Below, in pieces: positions 1 to 6,170 of a stretch of 9,385 bases of DNA. Where the stretch lies: positions 1 to 9,385 of the forward strand of contig JAPOPO010000002.1 in assembly GCA_026712885.1 (NCBI GenBank), written 5' to 3'. A program made the translations under genes and the position numbers. The notes beneath the pieces were generated by a model. It was not told the DNA's origin. It was given only the letters and a program-made list of their open reading frames with translations, and did not search any database. The number at the start of each line of letters is the position of its first letter. Position 1 is the stretch's first letter. Source of the DNA: Rhodospirillales bacterium (GTDB lineage Bacteria; Pseudomonadota; Alphaproteobacteria; UBA828).

Positions 1-910
1 GCTGCTCTTCGTTTACAACAAGCTCACGATCGACAGCGAGCTGGTCAGCCTGCGTGCGGCCGGTGTGAGTCAGTGGTCGCTGGCGAAGCCGGCGCTGGTG
101 ATGGCCACGATAATCGTCGTCATCTCTTACGCGATCATCATGTACGTGATGCCCGTCAGCCACCGGGAGTTCAAGGAGCGGCAGTTCGTCCTGCGCGGCG
201 ATCACTCGGCGCTTCTCCTGGAGGAGGGCACCTTCAACACGCTGACCGAGGGCGTCACCGTTTACGTCCGCGGGCGCAAAGGGGGCACGCTCCACGGCAT
301 CCTCGTGCACGACGCCCGCGAGCAGGAACGGCCGGTCACGATGATGGCCGAGCAGGGCATTCTGGTGCAGACCGGCGAGGGGCCGCGCTTCATCCTCATC
401 AACGGCCACCGACAGCGGATCGACCGGGATTCGTCGAAACTCTCGCTGCTCAATTTCGAACGCTACACGATGGATTTGACCGAGTTCATCCGCCAGGAGG
501 GCGCGCGTTGGCGCGAGCCGCGCGAACGGTTTATCGATGAGCTGTTCGACCCCGCCAGCGAAGGTGCGGAGCGCCTGCGAGGCAAGTTCCTCTCCGAGGC
601 GCACAACCGAATTGTCTCGCCTCTCTTCGCTTATGCGCTTGCCGCGATCGGTCTCGCGGCGCTGCTCTCGGGCAACGTCGACCGCCGGGGGCAATGGCGT
701 CGGATCCTCGTAGCGATTGCAGCGGCAGTCATGTTCGAGGCCGTGGCCCTCTTCCTCGTCAACGCCACCGCCAAGAACAGCAACCTCATTCCGCTCATGT
801 ATCTCAACCCGGTGCTCATGATTGCGGGGGCGATGGCGCTTGCGCGCCGTCGCCTGCCTCGCTTCCTCGGCGGCCGCCCTGCGACGGTCGGGCCGGGTGC
901 ACAGGGTTAG
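1..910 (+). CDS. lptF: LptF, LPS export permease subunit (5' end cut by the window)
   Basis: LptF pairs with LptG to form the transmembrane part of the LptB2FG ABC transporter, which extracts lipopolysaccharide from the inner membrane and passes it to LptC/A/D. The frame is open from base 2 to the TAG at 908-910, giving 302 visible codons. E. coli LptF has about 366 residues, so the first membrane helix and roughly 60-80 residues are missing upstream. The visible part begins in the YjgP/YjgQ-type segment with 'SELVSLRAAGVS' and continues into a membrane helix (bases ~100-160). A soluble beta-rich periplasmic domain follows (bases ~180-580), and then three C-terminal hydrophobic helices (bases ~610-860). 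The next gene's Shine-Dalgarno sequence overlaps this stop codon. Being followed by a second YjgP/YjgQ protein in the same order as in other alphaproteobacteria makes it LptF rather than LptG. The first in-frame GTG at 65 is internal, not the start. Confidence 0.93.
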   Translation, partial: LLFVYNKLTIDSELVSLRAAGVSQWSLAKPALVMATIIVVISYAIIMYVMPVSHREFKERQFVLRGDHSALLLEEGTFNTLTEGVTVYVRGRKGGTLHGILVHDAREQERPVTMMAEQGILVQTGEGPRFILINGHRQRIDRDSSKLSLLNFERYTMDLTEFIRQEGARWREPRERFIDELFDPASEGAERLRGKFLSEAHNRIVSPLFAYALAAIGLAALLSGNVDRRGQWRRILVAIAAAVMFEAVALFLVNATAKNSNLIPLMYLNPVLMIAGAMALARRRLPRFLGGRPATVGPGAQG

Positions 911-922
911 GAGACACAGCGC

Positions 923-2017
923 GTGCGCCTGTCCTCCACCCTTTCGCTCTATATGGCGCGGCAGTATCTGCAGAGCGTCGCCCTCGTATTCTTGCTCGTC
1001 ATCCTGACCATCCTCATTGCCGATTCGATCGAGCTGCTGCGCCGTGCCTCGGGTCCGGGCAAGACGGCCACGCTCAAGACCGTGCTCGAGATGGCATCGC
1101 TGCACATCCCCTTCATGGCGCAGAAGGCGCTGCCCTTCATCGTGCTCGTCGGCGGCATCGTGACCTTCGCGAAGATGACCCGGAGCCGCGAGCTCGTGGT
1201 GGCGCGATCGGCGGGCGTCTCGGTCTGGCAGTTCCTTCTGCCAGCACTCGTCATCGCAGCGCTGCTGGGCGGCCTCTTCATGACGGTCGTCAACCCCCTC
1301 GCCTCGGCCACGTCATCGCGCTTCGAACAGTTGGAAGCGACCCATTTGCGCGGCAAATCGAGTCTCATGGAGCTCTCGAAATCCGGGATCTGGCTCAGGC
1401 AGGGAGATTCGGATAGCCAGTCGGTGGTCCACGCCGAGCGCATCGATCAGGAAACGATGACGCTCTACGACACGATCATATTCTTGTATGCAGAGGAGGA
1501 TCAGTTTGTCGGGCGGATCGACGCCGCCGAGGCCCGGCTGGAGGACGGCTACTGGAACCTGAAGGATGCCCTCTTCAGCGCACCGGACGAGCCGGCCCGG
1601 CATCGGGCGAATGCGCGTGTATCGACCGATCTTACTCTGGAGCGGATCCAGAACAGCTTCTCACCGCCGGAGACCTTGTCATTTTGGGCTCTGCCGCAGT
1701 TCATCGAGGTGTTGGACGAATCCGGCTTCTCTTCGGTAAAGCACCGCCTGCATTGGCATTCGCTTCTCTCTGGCCCCCTCCTGCTTTGCGCGATGGTCCT
1801 GATCGCGGCGACCTTTTCGCTGCGTTTCACGCGACGCGGCACCTGGGTGCTGGTCGTCGCAGGGCTGCTGACCGGCTTTCTTCTCTACTTCATCTCGGAC
1901 CTCGTGCTCGCGCTCGGCCTTTCCGGCAATTTGCCGCCCGTGCTCGCTGCATGGACGCCGGCGGGTATCTTCATATTGCTCGGCGTTGCGGGCCTGTTCC
2001 ACCTCGAGGACGGATAG
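923..2017 (+). CDS. lptG: LptG, LPS export permease subunit
   Basis: This is the second permease subunit of the LptB2FG lipopolysaccharide exporter in the inner membrane. The protein has 364 residues, almost the length of E. coli LptG (360). It shows the family layout. An N-terminal helix (residues ~10-32) is followed by the coupling region and a helix pair with 'ELVVARSAGVSVWQF' at residues ~92-106. A periplasmic jellyroll domain covers ~135-270, and three C-terminal hydrophobic helices span ~280-360. The GTG start at 923 is supported by an AGGAG at 909-913 with a nine-base spacer; this Shine-Dalgarno overlaps the lptF stop, so translation is likely coupled. The first in-frame ATG (953) would remove part of the N-terminal amphipathic and membrane segment. 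lptD follows seven bases after the stop. Confidence 0.95.
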   Translation: MRLSSTLSLYMARQYLQSVALVFLLVILTILIADSIELLRRASGPGKTATLKTVLEMASLHIPFMAQKALPFIVLVGGIVTFAKMTRSRELVVARSAGVSVWQFLLPALVIAALLGGLFMTVVNPLASATSSRFEQLEATHLRGKSSLMELSKSGIWLRQGDSDSQSVVHAERIDQETMTLYDTIIFLYAEEDQFVGRIDAAEARLEDGYWNLKDALFSAPDEPARHRANARVSTDLTLERIQNSFSPPETLSFWALPQFIEVLDESGFSSVKHRLHWHSLLSGPLLLCAMVLIAATFSLRFTRRGTWVLVVAGLLTGFLLYFISDLVLALGLSGNLPPVLAAWTPAGIFILLGVAGLFHLEDG

Positions 2018-2024
2018 CGCCGGC

Positions 2025-4184
2025 ATGATGAAGGCCCTCGCGCCGCTCGTTCTCGCGTGTCTCTTGGCCCTCTCTCCGTTGGAGGTGGGCGCGCAGCAGA
2101 CCGACGACGCACTCGACCTCGGTGACCTGCTGACCGGCGATCTCCTCATGACCGCCGACGAACTGATTTACGACGAGGCCGCCGATACGGTCATCGCGTC
2201 CGGCAACGTCGAGGTCGCCCAGGGCGGACGGGTGCTGCGTGCCGCCAACATTCGATTCAGACGAAGCGATGGGGTGGTGACGGCATTGGGCGACGTCTCA
2301 CTGCGGGAGCCCACCGGCGAGGTGACGTTCGCCGATTCCGCCACACTGACCGGCGATCTGAAAAATGGCGTAATCCACCGCCTGAGTGCCCTATTGACGG
2401 ACGGGTCGAGGCTCGTCGCAGGCGGCGCAAGACGCATCGACGGCACCCGCACTTTGATGCGGAAGGCAGTGTTTTCACCGTGCGACCTATGTCCCGACGA
2501 TCCTGCCCCGACGCCGCTCTGGCAACTCAAGGCCGGGACTGTGATCCACGATCAGGTCAAGCATTCGCTCACCTACTACGATGCGTCGCTCGAGTTCTTC
2601 GGCTTGCCCGTCTTCTACACGCCTTACTTTCGCCATCCGGACCCGAGCGTAACCCGTCACACGGGCTTCTTGGCCCCCTCTTATCGGAGTTCTGCCGCTC
2701 TCGGCCCAGAAGTGACCATCCCCTACTACTTGGCGATTGCACCCAACTGGGACGCGATCTTCTCGCCTCGGTTCACGGCCCAGGAAGGGGTCGTGCTGGC
2801 CGGCACGTACCGCGAGCGCACGCGGGACGGTCAATACACCATCGATGCAAGCATCACCCGCGCCCTCACCCCCGACGAGGATGGCCACAAAATCCGGGGG
2901 CACGTCTTCGGCCACGGCCTCTTTGACATCGACGAGACCTGGCGATGGGGATTCGATCTGGAGCGGGCCCTCGACGGCACATATTTGCGGCGCTACGGCA
3001 TCTCGTCGAAGGACGATCTGGTCACGATGCTGTTTGCAGAGCAGTTCCGCCAGCGCAGCTACATGTCGGGCACTGGCTACCTGTTCCAAGGTCTTCGGTT
3101 CGGCAAGCAAGGGGACCAAAGCCCAATAGTGCTCCCCCTGCTCGATGCGCATCTGGTGAGTGCGCCCGACTATGCCGGCGGCTACACCACGCTCGACGCC
3201 AACCTCATGATTCTGGAGCGGCTGGACGGGACCGACAGCCGACGCATATCCATCACCGGCGGCTGGCACCGGCCGATGATCCTGGCGGGAGGCCACTTGC
3301 TCCGCATCGACGCGAGCCTGCGAGGCGACCTCTATCACGCCTACACCCCGGTCAGCCTAGGTCCACTCTCCGGTGGCGCGAGGAGCGAAACGGCCGGGCG
3401 GTTCGTGCCCGAGCTCGCTGTCGAATGGCGCTATCCGCTCATCTCGCGGATTGGCTCATTCCGACAGCTCATCGAGCCCATCGTGCAAGGCGTGATCAGC
3501 CCTGATGGCGGCAATCCCCAGGACATTCCAAACGAAGACAGCCGCGATCTGGAGTTCGATCACACCAACCTGTTCAGCACCAATCGCCACGCCGGCCTAG
3601 ACCGCGTCGAAACAGGACTGCGCGTCAATTACGGTGTGCGCCTCGGCTTCTACGGCCCGGGCGGCGAGCGCGCCACCGCCATGTTGGGACAAAGCGCGAG
3701 GGCCAAGGACGACTCGCCTTTCGAGGCCGGCAGTGGACTCGAACATCGGATGTCCGACTACGTCGGCCGCATCCTTCTGCAGCCGTCGCCCTGGCTCGAC
3801 CTCTCCTTGCGATTCCGGCTGGACCACCGGGACTTCACCATCAGGCGCAATGAGATTGACCTCGTCGCCGGCCCGGATTGGCTCCGGACCCGTCTCGGCT
3901 TCGCCGACGTGGGCCGGCTGCCGGAGAGCATGGTGGCGGACTTCGAGGGCGGCAGGGAGGGGCTCCTGAGTTTCGTCGCGGAGCCCTTTGAAAATTGGAC
4001 GATCTCCGCCGAAGGCCGCCGCGACCTCGAGGAGAAGGCTTCCATTAACTGGCGCGTCGGTCTTTTCTATGAGGATGAATGCGTCGTTATCGGCACGGGT
4101 CTGTCGCGCTCATTCACCCGTGACCGAGACGTGGAGCCGGATACAGTATGGCACCTGACGGTCAGACTGAAGAATGCGGGTTGA
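2025..4184 (+). CDS. lptD: LptD, outer-membrane LPS assembly protein
   Basis: LptD is the outer-membrane barrel that, with the lipoprotein LptE, inserts LPS into the outer leaflet. From ATG 2025 the protein has 719 residues. A signal peptide (hydrophobic 'LAPLVLACLLALSP') ends near 'VGA|QQ' at residue 23. An OstA/LptA-like beta-jellyroll covers ~38-145 ('TADELIYDEAADTV', 'GNVEV'). Next comes the typical junction with a CDLC pair (Cys153, Cys156) and 'FRHPDPSVTRHTGFLAPS', then the barrel to the C-terminus. The mature protein has only three cysteines: 153, 156 and 686. An upstream in-frame start at 1986 lies inside lptG and would put a hydrophilic stretch before the signal peptide, so 2025 is preferred; ATG 2028 is an equally good neighbour. 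No strong Shine-Dalgarno is visible, and coupling to lptG (seven-base gap) is likely. No lptE gene is visible here. Confidence 0.95.
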   Translation: MMKALAPLVLACLLALSPLEVGAQQTDDALDLGDLLTGDLLMTADELIYDEAADTVIASGNVEVAQGGRVLRAANIRFRRSDGVVTALGDVSLREPTGEVTFADSATLTGDLKNGVIHRLSALLTDGSRLVAGGARRIDGTRTLMRKAVFSPCDLCPDDPAPTPLWQLKAGTVIHDQVKHSLTYYDASLEFFGLPVFYTPYFRHPDPSVTRHTGFLAPSYRSSAALGPEVTIPYYLAIAPNWDAIFSPRFTAQEGVVLAGTYRERTRDGQYTIDASITRALTPDEDGHKIRGHVFGHGLFDIDETWRWGFDLERALDGTYLRRYGISSKDDLVTMLFAEQFRQRSYMSGTGYLFQGLRFGKQGDQSPIVLPLLDAHLVSAPDYAGGYTTLDANLMILERLDGTDSRRISITGGWHRPMILAGGHLLRIDASLRGDLYHAYTPVSLGPLSGGARSETAGRFVPELAVEWRYPLISRIGSFRQLIEPIVQGVISPDGGNPQDIPNEDSRDLEFDHTNLFSTNRHAGLDRVETGLRVNYGVRLGFYGPGGERATAMLGQSARAKDDSPFEAGSGLEHRMSDYVGRILLQPSPWLDLSLRFRLDHRDFTIRRNEIDLVAGPDWLRTRLGFADVGRLPESMVADFEGGREGLLSFVAEPFENWTISAEGRRDLEEKASINWRVGLFYEDECVVIGTGLSRSFTRDRDVEPDTVWHLTVRLKNAG

Positions 4185-4191
4185 GGCAGCC

Positions 4192-5160
4192 ATGGTGGTG
4201 AGGTCGATCGTGAGGGCAGCCCTGCTGTTGCTCGCCCTGTTGCCAGTCGTCCTCTCGCCGACTGACCGTGCGAGCGCCCAGGAAGCCGTGCGGATCGCCG
4301 CCGTGGTCAACAACGAGGCGATCTCGATCCCAGATCTCGTGCGGCGCATCGACGTTGCCATCGTGTCATCACGCCTGCGAGCAAGCGACGAACTTCGCCG
4401 GCAGCTTGCGCCTCAGGTGCTCCGCTCGCTCATCGACGAACGACTGAAGGTTCAGGAGGCCGAGCGCCTCGGGGTAACGGTCAGCGAGGCGGAGATCGCG
4501 AATGCCAGGCGGGCCCTCGAGCAACGTAACGGGATTCCCGAAGGCGGCTTCGACGACTTCCTGCGGCGCCAAGGGCTGGACGTCGACACCGTAACGGATC
4601 AACTCGGTGCCGAGATTCTCTGGTCAAAGCTGGTGCGCGGCCGCCTGGGCGCTGCGGTAACCGTCGGCGAAGGTGAGATCGACGAGGCGCTCGCCCGGCT
4701 CGAAGCCAATCGAGGGCGGCCCGAATTCCGCGTTGCCGAGATCTTTCTGGCGGTCGAATCAAGCGAGCAGGAGGGAGAAGTCCGTAGCGCCGCAGCGAGC
4801 CTCTACCGGCAGCTGACAGCCGGCGCCAACTTCGCCCAAATCGCCCGTCAGTTTTCGCAAAGCGCCACCGCCGCCGTCGGCGGGGACATCGGCTGGGTCG
4901 TCGAAGGTCAGCTGCCCGGCGAGATCGAGGCCACGCTTGCGCAGATGGAACCGGGATCCGTCGCGCCTCCCGTGCGGGCGTTCGACGGCTACTACATCGT
5001 CTCGCTGATCGACCGCCGCACGGTACTGGCTGATGCGCCCGCCGCGGGTCCCGATCGGGAAGCGATCCGACAGGAGATCGCGGGCCGCAGACTGGAGATG
5101 CTTGCGCGGCGATACGTGCGCGACCTGCACCGATCGGCGTTTATCGACGTCCGCATTTGA
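4192..5160 (+). CDS. surA: SurA-type periplasmic chaperone / peptidyl-prolyl isomerase
   Basis: SurA escorts unfolded outer-membrane proteins, LptD included, across the periplasm to the BAM complex. The protein has 322 residues from ATG 4192. A signal peptide carries the core 'AALLLLALLPVVL' and a likely cut after 'RASA' at residue 29. A SurA N-terminal chaperone domain spans ~34-150 ('VVNNEAISIPDLVRRI', 'LRSLIDERLKVQEAERLGV'). One parvulin domain spans ~178-275 ('FRVAEIFLAV', 'FSQSATAAVGGDIGWV', 'FDGYYIVSLIDRR'), followed by a C-terminal helix that completes the core. E. coli SurA has two parvulin domains and 428 residues; the single-domain form is the compact alphaproteobacterial version. 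The start at 4192 has GAGG (4183-4186) at a five-base spacing, overlapping the lptD stop. The earlier ATG at 4174 would overlap lptD by 11 bases, lacks a well-placed Shine-Dalgarno, and adds an acidic residue before the signal peptide. Confidence 0.92.
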   Translation: MVVRSIVRAALLLLALLPVVLSPTDRASAQEAVRIAAVVNNEAISIPDLVRRIDVAIVSSRLRASDELRRQLAPQVLRSLIDERLKVQEAERLGVTVSEAEIANARRALEQRNGIPEGGFDDFLRRQGLDVDTVTDQLGAEILWSKLVRGRLGAAVTVGEGEIDEALARLEANRGRPEFRVAEIFLAVESSEQEGEVRSAAASLYRQLTAGANFAQIARQFSQSATAAVGGDIGWVVEGQLPGEIEATLAQMEPGSVAPPVRAFDGYYIVSLIDRRTVLADAPAAGPDREAIRQEIAGRRLEMLARRYVRDLHRSAFIDVRI

Positions 5161-6029
5161 CTGGCCCGACCGCCCCCCGTGAGGCAGACGCCGGTTGCGA
5201 CGCCCCGCTGCCCCCGCTCTCCGCCGTCATCGCGCGCCACGACCTGCAGCCCAGGCGCGCGCTCGGGCAGCATTTCCTGCTTGATCCCAGCCTTTGCGGC
5301 AGAATCGCGCGGGAAGCACAACCCGGCTCGCCGGCTGTCATCCTGGAGGTGGGACCGGGGCCGGGCGGGCTGACCAGGGCGCTGCTGGCGGAGGGTGCGG
5401 CCCGTATCGTCGCGGTCGAGAAGGATCGTCGCTGCGTGGCCGCGCTCGGAGAGCTCGCGGCGCGCTACCCCAATCGGCTCGAGATTGTCGAGGGCGACGC
5501 GCTGGCCTTCGATATCGCGACCCTCGGCTGCACCCGGATCGGGATCGTGGCGAACCTGCCCTACAACGTCGGTACACGGCTCCTGTTGCGCTGGCTGGAG
5601 CGGGTCGAGCGGATCGAGAGCATGACCCTCATGTTCCAGAAGGAGGTGGCGGCGCGGATTACCGCGACCGGCGGGCGGGACTATGGCGGCCTTTCGGTGC
5701 GCGCGCAGTGGCTCTGCACCTGCGAGCGGCTGTTCGACGTGAGCCCGCGCGCCTTCGTCCCGCCACCCGGCGTGGTCTCGACGGTGATCCGCCTGGTGCC
5801 ACGCGCAACTCGGCTCGCGCCGGCAGACCCCGACGCCCTCGACGCCGTGACCCGGGCGGCATTCGGCCAGCGCAGAAAAATGCTGCGCCGCGCCCTGCGC
5901 GGCCTTACCCCGGACCCGCAGGCACTGCTGGAGCGCGCCGGCATTTCGCCCGAAGCACGAGCGGAGACGCTCTCGGTCGCCGAATTCTGCGCGCTCGCGC
6001 GCGCCTGGTTGGCTCTGCGCAAGCCTTGA
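5157..6029 (+). CDS. rsmA: RsmA (KsgA), 16S rRNA adenine dimethyltransferase
   Basis: RsmA dimethylates the two adjacent adenines in helix 45 of 16S rRNA (A1518 and A1519 in E. coli numbering) using S-adenosylmethionine, a late quality-control step in 30S assembly. The protein has 290 residues. It shows 'LGQHFLLD' (36-43), the SAM loop 'LEVGPGPGGLT' (63-73), an acidic residue ending strand two (Glu88), 'EGDAL' (112-116), the catalytic 'NLPYN' (133-137), 'PRAFVPPPGVVS' (197-208) and the C-terminal 'AFGQRRKMLRRAL'. The start is TTG at 5157. It shares four bases (TTGA) with the surA stop, and no ATG, GTG or other TTG occurs in frame before the 'LGQHF' motif. No clear Shine-Dalgarno is seen, so reinitiation after surA is the likely mode. 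The N-terminal tail before 'LSAVIARH' is about 20 residues. Confidence 0.95.
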   Translation: MTGPTAPREADAGCDAPLPPLSAVIARHDLQPRRALGQHFLLDPSLCGRIAREAQPGSPAVILEVGPGPGGLTRALLAEGAARIVAVEKDRRCVAALGELAARYPNRLEIVEGDALAFDIATLGCTRIGIVANLPYNVGTRLLLRWLERVERIESMTLMFQKEVAARITATGGRDYGGLSVRAQWLCTCERLFDVSPRAFVPPPGVVSTVIRLVPRATRLAPADPDALDAVTRAAFGQRRKMLRRALRGLTPDPQALLERAGISPEARAETLSVAEFCALARAWLALRKP

Positions 6030-6054
6030 CCAGAACGAGACATTCGGGCTAGTC
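6026..6054 (+). promoter_or_regulatory. Possible sigma-70-type promoter at the end of rsmA
   Basis: TTGACC at 6026-6031 overlaps the rsmA stop codon and matches a -35 hexamer at its first five positions. Seventeen bases later, CTAGTC (6049-6054) sits at the -10 position inside GGGCTAGTCAG. This resembles the start (GCTA) of the looser alphaproteobacterial -10 consensus but lacks its A/T-rich end. If real, it would give the downstream acetyltransferase its own transcript with a leader of roughly 110 bases. It is a sequence match only, and read-through from rsmA is equally possible. Confidence 0.3.
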
Positions 6055-6065
6055 AGCGAGCCAGC

Positions 6066-6104
6066 ATGACGCGCTTTGCTCGAGAGCGACGACGAGACGG
6101 CTGA
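6066..6104 (+). CDS. Possible 12-residue Arg-rich leader peptide
   Basis: ATG 6066 opens a 12-codon frame, MTRFARERRRDG, ending with TGA at 6102-6104. Five of the twelve residues are arginine, and three consecutive codons (6087-6095) are CGA. A weak Shine-Dalgarno (GCGAG, 6056-6060) lies five bases upstream. The CGA run coincides almost exactly with the 5' arm (6087-6094) of a stem that would occlude the acetyltransferase start region, as in leader-peptide attenuation. Against it: a frame this short arises easily by chance, and nothing shows that it is translated. Low confidence as a gene; listed for its position inside the structured leader. Confidence 0.25.
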   Translation: MTRFARERRRDG

Positions 6105-6166
6105 CACCGCCGCGCCACCGGCACGGCGGAACCACCATTACGTCCGACCGTCGTCGAGAGCAAAGC
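6073..6166 (+). promoter_or_regulatory. Nested inverted-repeat leader upstream of the acetyltransferase gene
   Basis: Two collinear inverted repeats close this region. GCTTTGCTC (6073-6081) pairs perfectly with GAGCAAAGC (6158-6166), and CGACGACG (6087-6094) pairs perfectly with CGTCGTCG (6149-6156). The unpaired bases between them are five on the 5' side and one on the 3' side. That makes a 17-bp interrupted stem ending four bases before the ATG at 6171. Inside it sits the hairpin at 6107-6129. The purine-rich GAGAG (6156-6160), the only Shine-Dalgarno-like sequence for the gene, lies within the 3' arm. No T-run follows, so it does not look like an intrinsic terminator. It is best read as a possible translation-control leader; a dispersed palindromic repeat is the main alternative. 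Confidence 0.4.
6107..6129 (+). repeat. GC-rich hairpin inside the leader
   Basis: CCGCCG (6107-6112) pairs with CGGCGG (6124-6129). Past a single C/A mismatch, GCC (6114-6116) pairs with GGC (6120-6122) around a three-base loop. It is nested inside the longer inverted repeat 6073-6166 and follows the TGA of the possible leader peptide by two bases. It could act as a pause site, part of the leader fold, or a 3'-end stabiliser for the rsmA message. The bases after it (AACCACCATTA) contain no T-run, so a classic intrinsic terminator is unlikely. Confidence 0.4.
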
Positions 6167-6170
6167 CATC

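Noticed and set aside
1986..2024. Upstream in-frame start for lptD inside lptG
   Set aside because: It would add 13 polar residues before an otherwise normal signal peptide; ATG 2025 begins directly at that peptide.
2487..3338. 283-codon open frame antisense to lptD
   Set aside because: There is no motif or start signal, and it lies wholly inside the conserved LptD barrel coding region.
6047..6062. GGCT/AGCC short hairpin downstream of rsmA, considered as a terminator
   Set aside because: The stem is only four base pairs, the loop is eight bases, and no T-run follows.
4992..6107. 371-codon open frame antisense to surA and rsmA
   Set aside because: Composition is typical of antisense shadows in GC-rich DNA. 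It has no recognisable domain and no ribosome site, and it lies opposite a fully conserved rsmA.
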